From assembly GCF_029581355.1 (NCBI RefSeq), contig NZ_CP120849.1:32501-96500 (forward strand): a stretch of 64,000 nt of DNA. Reading direction: 5' to 3'. Every line of letters starts with the position of its first letter. Within the stretch, counting starts at the first letter, position 1. This stretch comes from Parabacteroides chongii (GTDB taxonomy: Bacteria; Bacteroidota; Bacteroidia; Bacteroidales; Tannerellaceae). The notes under the pieces are model-generated. The model was not told where the DNA came from. It ran no database searches and was given only the letters and a program-made list of their open reading frames with translations. The translations under genes were made by a program, and so were the position numbers. Positions 45,070 through 54,867 of the stretch are shown here, one piece after another.

Positions 45070-45225
45070 AAAAACATCTACCATATCTACCACCCTCTCC
45101 CACTCGCTTTGTAAATAAAAGCCTCCAAGGGTGATGGTAGATAAAAAAGTATCCACCACTACCCTTGGAGGCGTTTATTTACAAGGCGTACAGAAAATTG
45201 TAGTAGATGTGGTAGATGTTTTAAA
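45070..45225. repeat. Long imperfect inverted repeat, MITE-like
   Basis: Outer arms AAACATCTACCATATCTACC (from 45072) and the matching GGTAGATG-rich arm (45201-45223), and inner arms TTTGTAAATAAAAGCCTCCA (from 45108) and its near complement ending TTTACAA (45184), make one hairpin of about 155 bp. No gene lies inside. A non-autonomous mobile element is possible; a target-site duplication is not evident. Confidence 0.7.
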
Positions 45226-45337
45226 AAAATCAGTGTGAATATTTTATTCATTTACCAATAACGGGCACGAATGTCTTTAACCAGTTTCTTCAATACGAAA
45301 TTGTGCATCCAATACAAATATGATTCTTTGCCATATT

Positions 45338-45814
45338 TCACAAAAGACTCTCTTTCCCAAAACAAAGCGGCAACAACGAAGCCGCACTCTCTGCCACCAT
45401 CACTTCCTTCGTTCCGCAAAGCAACACCTTGACAGGCCGGCCATATCGCTGCTCCGTTTCCAGCAACACTTGCCGACAGGCACCGCAAGGCGAAATGCTC
45501 TCCACCTGCTTTCCGCCTGTTGCCGCAGCAATCGCCAAAGCCACAACAGGGATATCCGGATACTGATGCCCGGCATGAAATAAGGCTACCCGTTCGGCAC
45601 ACAAACCGGATGGATAAGCCGCATTCTCCTGATTACTTCCCGTCACAATCGTTCCGTCCGCCAACAAGACCGCCGCACCGACATGAAACTTTGAATAAGG
45701 AGCATACGAATGTTCCGTCGCTTTCAAGGCAGCACGCACCAATGGCTGTTCTTCATCCGAAACTTCGTTTAACGGATAAACTGCTATTTTTGTTTCCAGT
45801 CTGATTTCCTTCAT
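45338..45814 (-). CDS. cdd: Cytidine deaminase
   Basis: 158 residues. It deaminates cytidine and deoxycytidine in pyrimidine salvage. The zinc site is complete: NAAYPSGLCAERVALFHAG (Cys-Ala-Glu) and SPCGACRQVL (PCxxC); the substrate-binding VGAAVLLADG precedes it. Length is normal for the homotetrameric type. A minus-strand TATCTTTG box (45844-45837) lies just upstream, back to back with the methyltransferase promoter. Bases 45226-45337 hold nothing I can support. Confidence 0.94.
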   Translation of the reverse strand: MKEIRLETKIAVYPLNEVSDEEQPLVRAALKATEHSYAPYSKFHVGAAVLLADGTIVTGSNQENAAYPSGLCAERVALFHAGHQYPDIPVVALAIAAATGGKQVESISPCGACRQVLLETEQRYGRPVKVLLCGTKEVMVAESAASLLPLCFGKESLL

Positions 45815-45836
45815 ACAATCAAAATATTACTGGAAA

Positions 45837-45861
45837 CAAAGATAGTAAATTTGTATCTTTG
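45837..45861. promoter_or_regulatory. Divergent -7 boxes, cdd and methyltransferase
   Basis: Minus-strand TATCTTTG (45844-45837) and plus-strand TATCTTTG (45854-45861). Confidence 0.6.
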
Positions 45862-45894
45862 CCAGATAATTTATCCATAAATCAATTTCAGTAG

Positions 45895-46626
45895 ATGCAA
45901 ACATCACTACTCACACCCGATAAAGACCCGATGGGCGCGGCAATCGCCGATTATTATGCAAATGGGAAAGCGACTAAACTTCGTGTATTCTCTTCTATGT
46001 TTGACGAAGATGAAATACCGGTCAAGCAGCTGTTTCGTTGCTTTGAAGAAATGCCGGCGACGGAACAGGAAGCCCTTCGTCTGAGTAGCGGAAAGATACT
46101 CGACGTCGGTGCCGGCAGCGGATGCCACTCACTTGCCTTGCAGGAAATGGGGAAAGAGGTGAAGGCCATCGACATCTCTCCACTCTCGGTCGACATCATG
46201 CAGAAGAGAGGAGTGAAAGATGCCAGCTTGCAGAACTTCTTCAGCGAGCAGTTCACAGGTTCGTTCGACACGATCCTATTATTGATGAACGGTTCGGGAA
46301 TTGTAGGTAAGATCAGTAATCTTCCGGCTTTCTTTCATACACTGAAACGCCTGCTGGCACCGGGAGGCTGCCTGTTAATGGATTCTTCCGACCTGCGTTA
46401 CCTGTTTGAAGACGAAGATGGCAATCTCGAAATAGATATGGAAGACGATTATTACGGCGAAGTAGATTTTCGCATGCAATATAAGAACATCAAAGGCGAT
46501 CGGTTCGATTGGTTATACATAGATTTTCAAACGCTCAGCCTGCATGCCGCCAACAATGGGTTTAAAGCTGAAAAGATACAGGAAGGGGAACACTATGATT
46601 ATCTGGCTAAAATTAGCAGCATATAA
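45895..46626 (+). CDS. Class I SAM-dependent methyltransferase
   Basis: 243 residues. SAM-binding motif I ILDVGAGSGCHSLALQ (about residues 67-82), then VKAIDISPLSVDIM and FDTILLLMNGSGI. The substrate cannot be told from sequence. It stands alone between cdd (divergent) and the glucosaminidase gene, each with its own promoter. Confidence 0.85.
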   Translation: MQTSLLTPDKDPMGAAIADYYANGKATKLRVFSSMFDEDEIPVKQLFRCFEEMPATEQEALRLSSGKILDVGAGSGCHSLALQEMGKEVKAIDISPLSVDIMQKRGVKDASLQNFFSEQFTGSFDTILLLMNGSGIVGKISNLPAFFHTLKRLLAPGGCLLMDSSDLRYLFEDEDGNLEIDMEDDYYGEVDFRMQYKNIKGDRFDWLYIDFQTLSLHAANNGFKAEKIQEGEHYDYLAKISSI

Positions 46627-46673
46627 ACCAGTATTTTATAGATTATTTAGAAGAATAATATATCCAGCTTCAT

Positions 46674-46681
46674 TATCTTTG
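46674..46681 (+). promoter_or_regulatory. -7 box, glucosaminidase gene
   Basis: TATCTTTG, 29 bp before the ATG at 46711. Confidence 0.5.
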
Positions 46682-46710
46682 CGAAAATAAATACTTTAGA
46701 GAGCTCTTTT

Positions 46711-47616
46711 ATGAAACTAACGATACGTATTTTTTGCCTTTTATTTTTCATTGCGACATTTGCGGAAGCAGCAACCCATAGGAAAATACCTTCCTACGAA
46801 AAATATATAAAGACATACAGCGCCCTGGCTGTGGAACAACAAAGACAATACCGGATCCCTGCCAGTATTACGCTTGCACAGGGATTGCTTGAATCCGGTG
46901 CCGGTCAAAGCGACCTGGCACGCCGTTCGAACAACCACTTCGGCATCAAATGTCACTCGGACTGGCGTGGCGGACGTGTATATCATGACGATGACCTGCG
47001 CGGAGAATGTTTCCGGAAGTACAAACGGGTGGAAGATTCGTATGAAGATCATTCCAAATTTCTGAAACGCTCGCGTTATGAATCATTGTTCCGTTTGAAG
47101 ATCACCGATTACAAAGGCTGGGCGAGAGGTCTTCAGAAGTGTGGTTACGCCACCGACCGTGCTTATGCGAACAAATTAATCAAAGTTATTGAAGATTACG
47201 AGCTCTATCGTTACGATTCAGGAAAAATACAGAAACCGACACATCAGGAAAAGAAAAAACAAAAATATCCGTCAGTCAGCTACACAATCTACAAAACATT
47301 CGGATTGCTGTATGTCTATGCCAAAGAGAATGACAGCTTCGACCAAATAGCACGCAACCTGGACTTCAGCGTCAGAGAACTGAAAAAGTTCAATGAAGTG
47401 CCGGAAGACTTCCCGTTGCAGAAAGGTGATATCGTCTATTTGGAAAAGAAGAAGAAAAAGGCAGACAAACCTCATTACGACCATGTTGTACAAATCGGAG
47501 AATCCATGCACAGCATCGCACAGAAATACGGAATACAGATCAAGAGCCTGTATAAGATGAATAAAAAAGACAAAGATTACGTTCCTGAAGAAGGAGATGT
47601 GCTTAAACTTAGATAA
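46711..47616 (+). CDS. Glucosaminidase with LysM domain
   Basis: 301 residues. Signal peptide, then a GH73-type glucosaminidase (about 30-175) with ITLAQGLLESGAGQSDLARR (catalytic Glu), SNNHFGIKCH and YRKYKRVEDSYEDHSKFL-like features. A C-terminal LysM (YDHVVQIGESMHSIAQKYG) and a weaker LysM-like segment before it (DSFDQIARNL) bind peptidoglycan. It should hydrolyse cell-wall glycan during growth or division. Confidence 0.92.
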   Translation: MKLTIRIFCLLFFIATFAEAATHRKIPSYEKYIKTYSALAVEQQRQYRIPASITLAQGLLESGAGQSDLARRSNNHFGIKCHSDWRGGRVYHDDDLRGECFRKYKRVEDSYEDHSKFLKRSRYESLFRLKITDYKGWARGLQKCGYATDRAYANKLIKVIEDYELYRYDSGKIQKPTHQEKKKQKYPSVSYTIYKTFGLLYVYAKENDSFDQIARNLDFSVRELKKFNEVPEDFPLQKGDIVYLEKKKKKADKPHYDHVVQIGESMHSIAQKYGIQIKSLYKMNKKDKDYVPEEGDVLKLR

Positions 47617-47633
47617 GTAACATAAAAAAATAG

Positions 47634-47641
47634 TATCTTTG
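47634..47641 (+). promoter_or_regulatory. -7 box, purM-prfA-pyrF operon
   Basis: TATCTTTG, 20 bp before the first start codon of the three-gene run. Confidence 0.55.
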
Positions 47642-47661
47642 CAGCCAAATATGTAAAAACA

Positions 47662-48828
47662 ATGAGTGACCAACGTTACAACCTTCGCGGTGTATCCGCT
47701 TCAAAAGAAGATGTTCACAATGCAATAAAGAACATCGACAAGGGTATATTCCCTAAAGCATTTTGTAAGATCATCCCCGATATATTAGGCGGTGATCCTG
47801 AATATTGCAACATTATGCATGCTGACGGAGCCGGAACGAAATCATCCCTGGCTTACATGTACTGGAAAGAAACCGGTGACCTGTCTGTATGGAAAGGTAT
47901 TGCCCAGGATGCACTGATCATGAACATCGACGACTTGCTGTGTGTAGGCGCAGTAGACAATATACTTGTTTCTTCCACCATCGGACGTAATAAACTGTTG
48001 ATCCCGGGAGAAGTAATCTCCGCCATCATCAACGGAACGGACGAACTGCTGGCCGAACTGCGCGAAATGGGCGTAGGCTGCTATGCAACCGGAGGCGAGA
48101 CTGCCGATGTGGGCGATCTGGTTCGCACCATCATTGTAGACAGCACCGTAACCTGCCGCATGAAACGTGCGAATGTGGTTGACAACAGTAATATACAAGG
48201 TGGAGACGTAATTGTCGGCATGGCTTCTTACGGACAAGCCACCTACGAAAAAGAATATAACGGCGGAACCGGCAGCAACGGTCTGACCTCTGCACGCCAC
48301 GACGTATTTGCCAAATATCTGGCAACAAAATATCCGGAAAGTTATGATGCAGCCGTTCCCGGCGAACTGGTTTATTCGGGCGGACTGAAACTGACCGACC
48401 AGATCGAAGAACTGGGTATCGATGCCGGTAAACTGGTGCTCTCTCCTACCCGCACATACGCTCCTGTGATCAAAGTGTTGCTGGACAAACTGCGTCCGCA
48501 GATCCACGGTATGGTACACTGCTCCGGCGGAGCACAAACCAAAGTGATGCACTTTGTAGAAAACAAACGTGTGACAAAGAACAACCTGTTCCCTGTCCCT
48601 CCTCTTTTCCGTATCATTCAGGAACAGAGCGGAACGGATTGGAGCGAAATGTATAAAGTGTTCAACATGGGTCACCGTATGGAAGTTTACCTGTCACCTG
48701 AACATGCTGAAGAAGTGATCAGCATTGCCAAGAGCTTCAACATCGATGCACAGGTAGTTGGCTTCGTGGAAGAAGCAGATAAAAACGAATTGATCATTGA
48801 AAGCGAAAAAGGTCGCTTCGTATATTAA
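47662..48828 (+). CDS. purM: AIR synthase (phosphoribosylformylglycinamidine cyclo-ligase)
   Basis: 388 residues. It closes the imidazole ring in purine synthesis. The PurM fold is visible: MHADGAGTKSSLAYMY, the dimer and metal region DALIMNIDDLLCVGA, and TGGETADVGDLV. It is longer than the E. coli enzyme (345), as usual in Bacteroidetes. It is followed at 8 bp by prfA. Confidence 0.92.
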   Translation: MSDQRYNLRGVSASKEDVHNAIKNIDKGIFPKAFCKIIPDILGGDPEYCNIMHADGAGTKSSLAYMYWKETGDLSVWKGIAQDALIMNIDDLLCVGAVDNILVSSTIGRNKLLIPGEVISAIINGTDELLAELREMGVGCYATGGETADVGDLVRTIIVDSTVTCRMKRANVVDNSNIQGGDVIVGMASYGQATYEKEYNGGTGSNGLTSARHDVFAKYLATKYPESYDAAVPGELVYSGGLKLTDQIEELGIDAGKLVLSPTRTYAPVIKVLLDKLRPQIHGMVHCSGGAQTKVMHFVENKRVTKNNLFPVPPLFRIIQEQSGTDWSEMYKVFNMGHRMEVYLSPEHAEEVISIAKSFNIDAQVVGFVEEADKNELIIESEKGRFVY

Positions 48829-48836
48829 TCTGATAA

Positions 48837-49946
48837 ATGGCCGATAATAGTTTATTAGGAAGACTGGACGGATTAGTGAGCCGTTTTGAAGAAGTCGGGA
48901 CTCTGATCACCGACCCGGCAGTGATTGCCGATATGAAACGGTTTGTAAAGCTCAATAAAGAGTACCGCGATCTGGAGAAGATCGTGGCTACCCGTAGCGA
49001 ATATGTCAATACATTAAATGGAATAAAAGAAGCACGCCAATTACTGGAAACGGAGCAGGACCCCGAAATGAGGGAGATTGCCCGTGAAGAACTGGATACG
49101 TGCAATGCCCGTATTCCGGAGCTGGAAGAGGAGATCAAGTTACTGCTTGTCCCCAGCGATCCGGAAGACGACAAGAATGCCATCGTTGAAATACGCGGCG
49201 GAACAGGAGGCGATGAAGCTGCCCTGTTTGCCGGCGACTTGTATCGTATGTATATGAAGTACTGCGAAACCAAAGGATGGAAAGTCGCCCTGTCGAGTTG
49301 CAGCGAAGGTTCATCGGGCGGATATAAGGAAATAATCTTTACCGTCAGCGGTGAAAAAGCATACGGTACGCTTAAATATGAATCGGGTGTACACCGCGTT
49401 CAGCGCGTGCCCAGCACAGAGACACAGGGACGTGTACACACTTCAGCAGCCACCGTGGCCGTGCTCCCCGAAGCAGACGAGTTTGATGTTGAAATTAATG
49501 AAGGTGAAATTAAATGGGATACTTTCCGCTCGGGAGGTGCCGGCGGCCAGAATGTGAATAAGGTTGAATCAGGCGTGCGCTTGCGTTATGTCTGGAAAAA
49601 CCCGAACACCGGCGTGAGCGAAGAGATCCTGATCGAATGTACGGAGACGCGTGACCAGCCGAAAAACAAGGAACGCGCGCTCACCCGCCTGCGTTCTTTT
49701 ATCTATGACAAAGAACATCAGAAATACCTGGACGACATTGCCAACAAACGCAAGACAATGGTTTCGTCGGGCGATAGATCCGCGAAGATCCGGACATACA
49801 ACTATCCGCAAGGACGTATCACCGATCATCGTATCAACTACACAATTTATAACTTATCTGCTTTCATGGATGGCGATATACAATCCTGCATCGACCAACT
49901 GACCGTTGCCGAAAATGCAGAACGTCTGAAAGAGGCCGAACTATAA
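48837..49946 (+). CDS. prfA: Peptide chain release factor 1
   Basis: 369 residues. It ends translation at UAA and UAG. The GGQ catalytic motif is at 236-238 (GGAGGQNVNKVESG). The C-terminal SAKIRTYNYPQGRITDHRIN is typical of RF1. The N-terminal coiled-coil domain precedes the codon-recognition domain. It sits in a purM-prfA-pyrF run, an arrangement I associate with Bacteroidales. Confidence 0.96.
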   Translation: MADNSLLGRLDGLVSRFEEVGTLITDPAVIADMKRFVKLNKEYRDLEKIVATRSEYVNTLNGIKEARQLLETEQDPEMREIAREELDTCNARIPELEEEIKLLLVPSDPEDDKNAIVEIRGGTGGDEAALFAGDLYRMYMKYCETKGWKVALSSCSEGSSGGYKEIIFTVSGEKAYGTLKYESGVHRVQRVPSTETQGRVHTSAATVAVLPEADEFDVEINEGEIKWDTFRSGGAGGQNVNKVESGVRLRYVWKNPNTGVSEEILIECTETRDQPKNKERALTRLRSFIYDKEHQKYLDDIANKRKTMVSSGDRSAKIRTYNYPQGRITDHRINYTIYNLSAFMDGDIQSCIDQLTVAENAERLKEAEL

Positions 49947-49973
49947 CAGTTTCACTATTTGACACAAGACAAG

Positions 49974-50816
49974 ATGAACAAGCAACAATTATTCGAGAAC
50001 ATCAAAAAGAAACAATCTTTCCTTTGCGTTGGATTGGATACCGATATAAAGAAAATCCCGCAGCATTTACTTTCTGAAGAAGATCCGATCTTCACTTTCA
50101 ACAAAGCGATTATAGATGCTACAGCCGACTATTGCGTAGCTTACAAACCCAATCTGGCTTTCTACGAAAGTCTGGGTGTGAAAGGAATGCTTGCATTTGA
50201 AAAGACAGTCACTTACCTGCGTGAGAATTATCCGGACCAGTTCATTATTGCTGACGCGAAACGTGGCGACATCGGTAACACTTCCGAGATGTATGCCCGC
50301 TCTTTCTTCGATCATATCAAAGTTGATGCCGTAACAGTAGCACCTTATATGGGTGAAGATAGCGTGAAACCGTTCCTGATCTATCCGGAAGCATGGGTGA
50401 TCCTGCTGGCTCTGACATCCAACAAGGGGTCACTGGATTTCCAAATGACAGAAGATGCCAACGGCGAACGTCTGTTTGAAAAAGTATTGAAGAAATCGCA
50501 GGATTGGGCTACCGACGAACAGATGATGTACGTTGTCGGCGCGACACAGGGAAAAATGTTCCTGGATATCCGCAAACATGCCCCCAACCATTTCCTTTTA
50601 GTACCGGGTGTCGGTGCACAGGGAGGCAGTCTGCAGGAAGTTGCCCAGTACGGAATGAACGATCAGTGCGGTTTGCTTGTTAATTCTTCACGTGCGATCA
50701 TTTACGTAGATAAATCAGAAAAATTCGCATCATTTGCCCGTGAAGCAGCACAGGCTGTACAGCGTGAAATGGCAGGATATCTGCATGATAAGGGAATTAT
50801 TCCCTGCAAAGCATAG
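49974..50816 (+). CDS. pyrF: Orotidine 5'-phosphate decarboxylase
   Basis: 280 residues from ATG 49974; an in-frame TTG at 49959 is less likely. It makes UMP from OMP. The catalytic Asp-Lys array is in [32 protein letters not shown] and the [11 protein letters not shown] phosphate site also match. It belongs to the longer PyrF group. It is the last gene of its run. Confidence 0.95.
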   Translation: MNKQQLFENIKKKQSFLCVGLDTDIKKIPQHLLSEEDPIFTFNKAIIDATADYCVAYKPNLAFYESLGVKGMLAFEKTVTYLRENYPDQFIIADAKRGDIGNTSEMYARSFFDHIKVDAVTVAPYMGEDSVKPFLIYPEAWVILLALTSNKGSLDFQMTEDANGERLFEKVLKKSQDWATDEQMMYVVGATQGKMFLDIRKHAPNHFLLVPGVGAQGGSLQEVAQYGMNDQCGLLVNSSRAIIYVDKSEKFASFAREAAQAVQREMAGYLHDKGIIPCKA

Positions 50817-50904
50817 GCTATCCCAATAATTTTCACCATTTTTGCAAACTGCTTTGTTCTTAGTGGAGCAGTCTCAATTCAAATACAATATAACAAAATA
50901 AGTA

Positions 50905-51945
50905 ATGGAGTTATCAGCCCAACAAATAGCGGACTTTCTTGGCGGAACCGTTGATGGCAACCCTGAAGTGAAAGTCAGCAACTTCTCAAAAATAGAAGAA
51001 GGACAACCCGGAACACTGACGTTCCTGGCAAATCCTAAGTACGAACATTATATCTATAATACAGAAGCGAGCATTGTTCTGGTGAATAACGACTTTTCTC
51101 CGGCTGAACAAGTTACCGCTACTTTAGTAAAAGTAGAAAATGCTTATTCTGCTCTTGCCATGTTACTCAACCTGGTAGAACAGTCCAAACCTAAAAAGAC
51201 CGGAGTTTCTTCAACCGCGTTCATCGCAGCCTCTGCCACACTGGGAGACGATTGCTTTGTCGGCAATTTTGCCTATATCGGCGAAAATGTCCGGCTGGGG
51301 AAGAACTGCCTGATATATCCTAACACATATATCGGTGATAACGTGACTATCGGAGATAACTGCATTCTTTATCCGCACACGACCATCTACAACGGATGTA
51401 AGATCGGTAATAACTGTATCCTGCATGCCGGTTCGGTAATTGGTTCGGACGGATTCGGGTTTGCTCCCGAAGGAGAAAATTACAAGAAGATCCCGCAGTT
51501 GGGAAATGTCGTGCTGGAAGACAATGTTGAAGTTGGTGCCAACACGACGATCGACCGTGCCGTAATGGGTTCTACCATCATTCACAAAGGCGTGAAGCTG
51601 GATAATCTGGTACAAATCGCCCACAATGTGGAAGTCGGAGAAAATACGGTAATGGCAGCCCAGGTCGGCATCGCCGGTTCTGTCAAGATCGGCAGTCATT
51701 GTATGTTCGGCGGGCAGGTAGGCCTGGCAGGACATATCCATATCGCCGACCATGTGGTATTCGGTGCACAGGCGGGTGTGATCAGCGACATTAAGGAAGC
51801 AAAGACCGTACTGGGTGCTCCTGCCATCGATGCGAAAAACTTCATGCGTTCGAGTGCCATATTCAACCGTCTGCCGGATATGTATCGCACCATGGGACAG
51901 TTACAACGCGAGATCGAACAATTAAAGAAAGAAATTAATAAATAA
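50905..51945 (+). CDS. lpxD: UDP-3-O-acylglucosamine N-acyltransferase
   Basis: 346 residues. It adds the N-linked acyl chain in lipid A synthesis. The N-terminal uridine-binding domain ([17 protein letters not shown]) is followed by many hexapeptide repeats ([20 protein letters not shown]) and the catalytic-histidine region [21 protein letters not shown]; a C-terminal helix ends the protein. It leads the lpxD-lpxC/fabZ-lpxA operon with gaps of 10 and 13 bp. Confidence 0.96.
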   Translation: MELSAQQIADFLGGTVDGNPEVKVSNFSKIEEGQPGTLTFLANPKYEHYIYNTEASIVLVNNDFSPAEQVTATLVKVENAYSALAMLLNLVEQSKPKKTGVSSTAFIAASATLGDDCFVGNFAYIGENVRLGKNCLIYPNTYIGDNVTIGDNCILYPHTTIYNGCKIGNNCILHAGSVIGSDGFGFAPEGENYKKIPQLGNVVLEDNVEVGANTTIDRAVMGSTIIHKGVKLDNLVQIAHNVEVGENTVMAAQVGIAGSVKIGSHCMFGGQVGLAGHIHIADHVVFGAQAGVISDIKEAKTVLGAPAIDAKNFMRSSAIFNRLPDMYRTMGQLQREIEQLKKEINK

Positions 51946-51955
51946 TTATATACGT

Positions 51956-53341
51956 ATGCAGAAACAAAAGACGCTAGCCAAGAGTTTCTCGATGCAAGGC
52001 AAAGGCTTGCATACCGGACTGGACATTCAGATTACGTTCAACCCGGCACCAGAAAACCACGGATACAAAATTAAACGTGTTGACCTGGAAGGAGAACCTG
52101 TTATCGATGCATTGGCAGAAAACGTGGCCAGCACACAAAGAGGTACCGTTCTGTCAAAGAACGGCATTCAGATCAGCACTGTTGAACATGCTATGGCAGC
52201 CTTATATGCCTATGAGATCGACAACTGCCTGATTGAAGTGAACGCTCCGGAATTTCCGATCCTGGACGGCAGCTCACGCTTCTTCTCAGAAGAAATCCGG
52301 ACAGCAGGAATCGTTGAACAAAACGCTCCGAAAGACTTCTATATTGTAAAGCATAAAATCGAAGTAAAAGACGAAGAAACTGGTTCTTCGCTGATCATCC
52401 TTCCGGATGAAAAGTTCAGCGTAAATGTTCTGATCTCTTTCAATTCTCCGGTATTGTCAAACCAGTTCGCTACATTGAACGATCTGAGCGAATTTCCGGA
52501 AGAAATTGCAGCTTCCCGCACATTCGTATTTGTACGCGAAGTGGAAATGCTTCGCCAGAACAACCTTATCAAAGGAGGTGACCTGGACAACGCGATTGTT
52601 ATCTATGACCAAAAGATGCCGCAGGAAACACTGGACAAGCTGGCAGACGAAGTAGGTATTCCTCACAAAGATGTACACGAACTGGGTTATATCAACAATA
52701 AACCGCTGGTGTTCGACAACGAGCCTGCCCGTCACAAACTGATCGACGTACTCGGCGACCTGGCACTGATCGGCAAACCTATCCGCGGACGTATCATCGC
52801 AACCCGTCCGGGTCACAAGATCAACAACCAACTGGCCCGCATGATCCGCAAGGACATCAAGCTGAACGAGGTACAGGCTCCGGTTTACGATCCGAACGCG
52901 GAACCGATTATGGATATCAACCGCATCCGCGAACTACTTCCCCACCGTTACCCGTTCCTGCTGGTCGACAAGATCATCGAGATCGGCGGCAACTACATTG
53001 TCGGAGTAAAAAATATCACTACAAACGAACCGTTCTTTACCGGACACTTCCCGCAGGAACCTGTTACACCGGGTGTATTGCTGGTTGAAGCAATGGCACA
53101 GACAGGAGGTTTGCTCGTTCTGAATTCAGTAGACGAGCCGGAACGTTATTCGACTTACTTCATGAAAATCGACGGCGTGAAATTCCGTCAGAAAGTAGTT
53201 CCCGGAGATACGCTGATCCTGCGTTTGGAACTGCTGGCTCCTATCCGTCGCGGTATTTCAACGATGAAAGGTTACATCTTCGTAGGCGACAAGCTGGTTT
53301 GCGAAGCCGAATTTATGGCTCAGATCATTAAAAACAAATAA
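51956..53341 (+). CDS. lpxC/fabZ: Bifunctional LpxC deacetylase / FabZ dehydratase
   Basis: 461 residues. N-terminal LpxC (about 1-305) is the zinc deacetylase that commits sugar to lipid A; VEHAMAALYA and the late HKLIDVLGDLAL contain zinc ligands. C-terminal FabZ (about 320-461) is the 3-hydroxyacyl-ACP dehydratase, with LLPHRYPFLLVDKI (His) and GVLLVEAMAQTGG (Glu). The fusion is standard for the Bacteroidetes and joins lipid A and fatty-acid synthesis in one chain. Confidence 0.96.
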   Translation: MQKQKTLAKSFSMQGKGLHTGLDIQITFNPAPENHGYKIKRVDLEGEPVIDALAENVASTQRGTVLSKNGIQISTVEHAMAALYAYEIDNCLIEVNAPEFPILDGSSRFFSEEIRTAGIVEQNAPKDFYIVKHKIEVKDEETGSSLIILPDEKFSVNVLISFNSPVLSNQFATLNDLSEFPEEIAASRTFVFVREVEMLRQNNLIKGGDLDNAIVIYDQKMPQETLDKLADEVGIPHKDVHELGYINNKPLVFDNEPARHKLIDVLGDLALIGKPIRGRIIATRPGHKINNQLARMIRKDIKLNEVQAPVYDPNAEPIMDINRIRELLPHRYPFLLVDKIIEIGGNYIVGVKNITTNEPFFTGHFPQEPVTPGVLLVEAMAQTGGLLVLNSVDEPERYSTYFMKIDGVKFRQKVVPGDTLILRLELLAPIRRGISTMKGYIFVGDKLVCEAEFMAQIIKNK

Positions 53342-53354
53342 TATAAAGAAGGCA

Positions 53355-54140
53355 ATGAATCAATCCCCTTTAGCAGTCGTTCATCCCGAAGCAAAGATCG
53401 GTGAGAATGTAACGATAGATCCTTTTGCAGTAATTGAAAAGGATGTAGTAATAGGCGACAATTGTCATATATATTCACATGCAGTCATTCTCAACGGGGC
53501 ACGGATCGGAAACAACTGTTCCATTTTCCCGGGAGCTGTAATTGCCGGTATTCCACAAGACTTGAAGTTCAACGGAGAACAGACAACCGCAGAAGTCGGA
53601 AACAATACGACGATCCGCGAATGTGTTACGATCAACCGCGGAACAGCTTCAAAGGGAAAAACCGTTGTCGGAAACGATTGCCTGATCATGGCATATTCCC
53701 ATATTGCACACGACTGCGTACTGAAAGATCATATCATCATCGGGAATGCTTCCCAGATAGCCGGAGAAGTGGAGATTGACGATTTTGCTATTGTCAGCGG
53801 CGGCAGTCTGGTTCACCAGTTTACCCGCATATCGAAACATGTGATGGTTCAGGGTGGTTCACGTATCGGTAAAGATATTCCTCCTTATACACTGATCGGC
53901 CGCGATCCGATCGTTTACTGCGGTATCAATATCGTAGGATTACGCCGTCGCGGATTCACCAATCAACAAGTGTTCCTGATCCAAGATATCTACCGCACAT
54001 TATACACCCGCGGTCTGAACAATACGGAAGCGCTGAAAGCGATCGAAACCGAATACGAACCCAGCATGGAAAGAGACTTGATACTCAACTTTATAAAAAC
54101 TTCCGAACGTGGTATCGTCAGAGGTTCCATCGATGAGTAA
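53355..54140 (+). CDS. lpxA: UDP-N-acetylglucosamine acyltransferase
   Basis: 261 residues. First acylation step of lipid A. Left-handed beta-helix repeats and the conserved catalytic-histidine segment MAYSHIAHDCVLKDHIIIG are present, as is the C-terminal helical part with NIVGLRRRGFTNQQV. It is the last gene of the lipid A operon; a strong terminator follows. Confidence 0.96.
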   Translation: MNQSPLAVVHPEAKIGENVTIDPFAVIEKDVVIGDNCHIYSHAVILNGARIGNNCSIFPGAVIAGIPQDLKFNGEQTTAEVGNNTTIRECVTINRGTASKGKTVVGNDCLIMAYSHIAHDCVLKDHIIIGNASQIAGEVEIDDFAIVSGGSLVHQFTRISKHVMVQGGSRIGKDIPPYTLIGRDPIVYCGINIVGLRRRGFTNQQVFLIQDIYRTLYTRGLNNTEALKAIETEYEPSMERDLILNFIKTSERGIVRGSIDE

Positions 54141-54164
54141 ACGGTAAGAAATACAAACTATTTC

Positions 54165-54202
54165 AAAAGGCTGTCAGCTTCTTTCAGGACTGACAGCCTT
54201 TT
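54165..54202 (+). terminator. Terminator of the lipid A operon
   Basis: Stem AAAAGGCTGTCAG with CTGACAGCCTTTT. Confidence 0.9.
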
Positions 54203-54303
54203 GTATTTATTTACTTCATGTAATACGCCTCTTTTTTTAGACTGTTATATATGGGTATTGATATTTTTTACTACTTTTGAACCAACAAAAAACTAAAAAG
54301 ACT

Positions 54304-54864
54304 ATGGTATTCAGATTCCTCATTCTATCAGATGAAGTAGATGACTTCAAACGCGAAATCAAGATTGATGCGGAAGCAACTTTCCTTGACCTGCACGATG
54401 CCATCCTGAACTCGGTTGGCTACACAAAAGATCAAATGTGCTCTTTCTTTATTTGTGACGACGATTGGAGTAAAAATACAGAAATTACATTAGTAGAAAT
54501 GGACACCACTTCGGAAGTGGATAACTATATAATGGAGGAAACTCGCCTGGAAGAGTTGCTTGAAGACGAACACCAAAAACTTATGTTCGTTTTCGACTAC
54601 ATGACTGAACGCGCTTTCTTCATGGAACTCCGTGAGATCGAGCCGGGTAAGGATCTCGATAAAGCTGTCATCAGCAAATCGATCGGCCTCCCTCCTGCTC
54701 AGACAGTCGACTTCGACCAGTTCGAAGCCAAGAACACGAGTACAGAAATCGGAGAAGATTTCTACGGAGATTCAGAATACGACATCGATGAACTGGATAA
54801 GGAAGGTTTCGAAGGCTTAGGCGACGGACCGATGGATAACCCGTACGACGACGAGCGTTTTTAA
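54304..54864 (+). CDS. Acidic pRiA4b-ORF3-like protein
   Basis: 186 residues from ATG 54304, which follows a TACTTTTG box (54272-54279). The N-terminal part (FRFLILSDEVDDFKREIKID, FLDLHDAILNSVGY, SFFICDDDW) matches the pRiA4b ORF-3-like/IS1096 TnpR-like fold used in several unrelated settings. The C-terminal 60 residues are extremely acidic. Function unknown. It is followed by miaA at 3 bp, and they may share a transcript. Confidence 0.82.
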   Translation: MVFRFLILSDEVDDFKREIKIDAEATFLDLHDAILNSVGYTKDQMCSFFICDDDWSKNTEITLVEMDTTSEVDNYIMEETRLEELLEDEHQKLMFVFDYMTERAFFMELREIEPGKDLDKAVISKSIGLPPAQTVDFDQFEAKNTSTEIGEDFYGDSEYDIDELDKEGFEGLGDGPMDNPYDDERF

Positions 54865-54867
54865 TAG

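Noticed and set aside
45252-45602. 116-codon frame on the minus strand overlapping cdd
   Set aside because: It is in another frame of the well-supported cytidine deaminase gene and lacks domain features.
51956-53341. LpxC-FabZ fusion as a novelty
   Set aside because: The fusion is well known and general in the Bacteroidetes.
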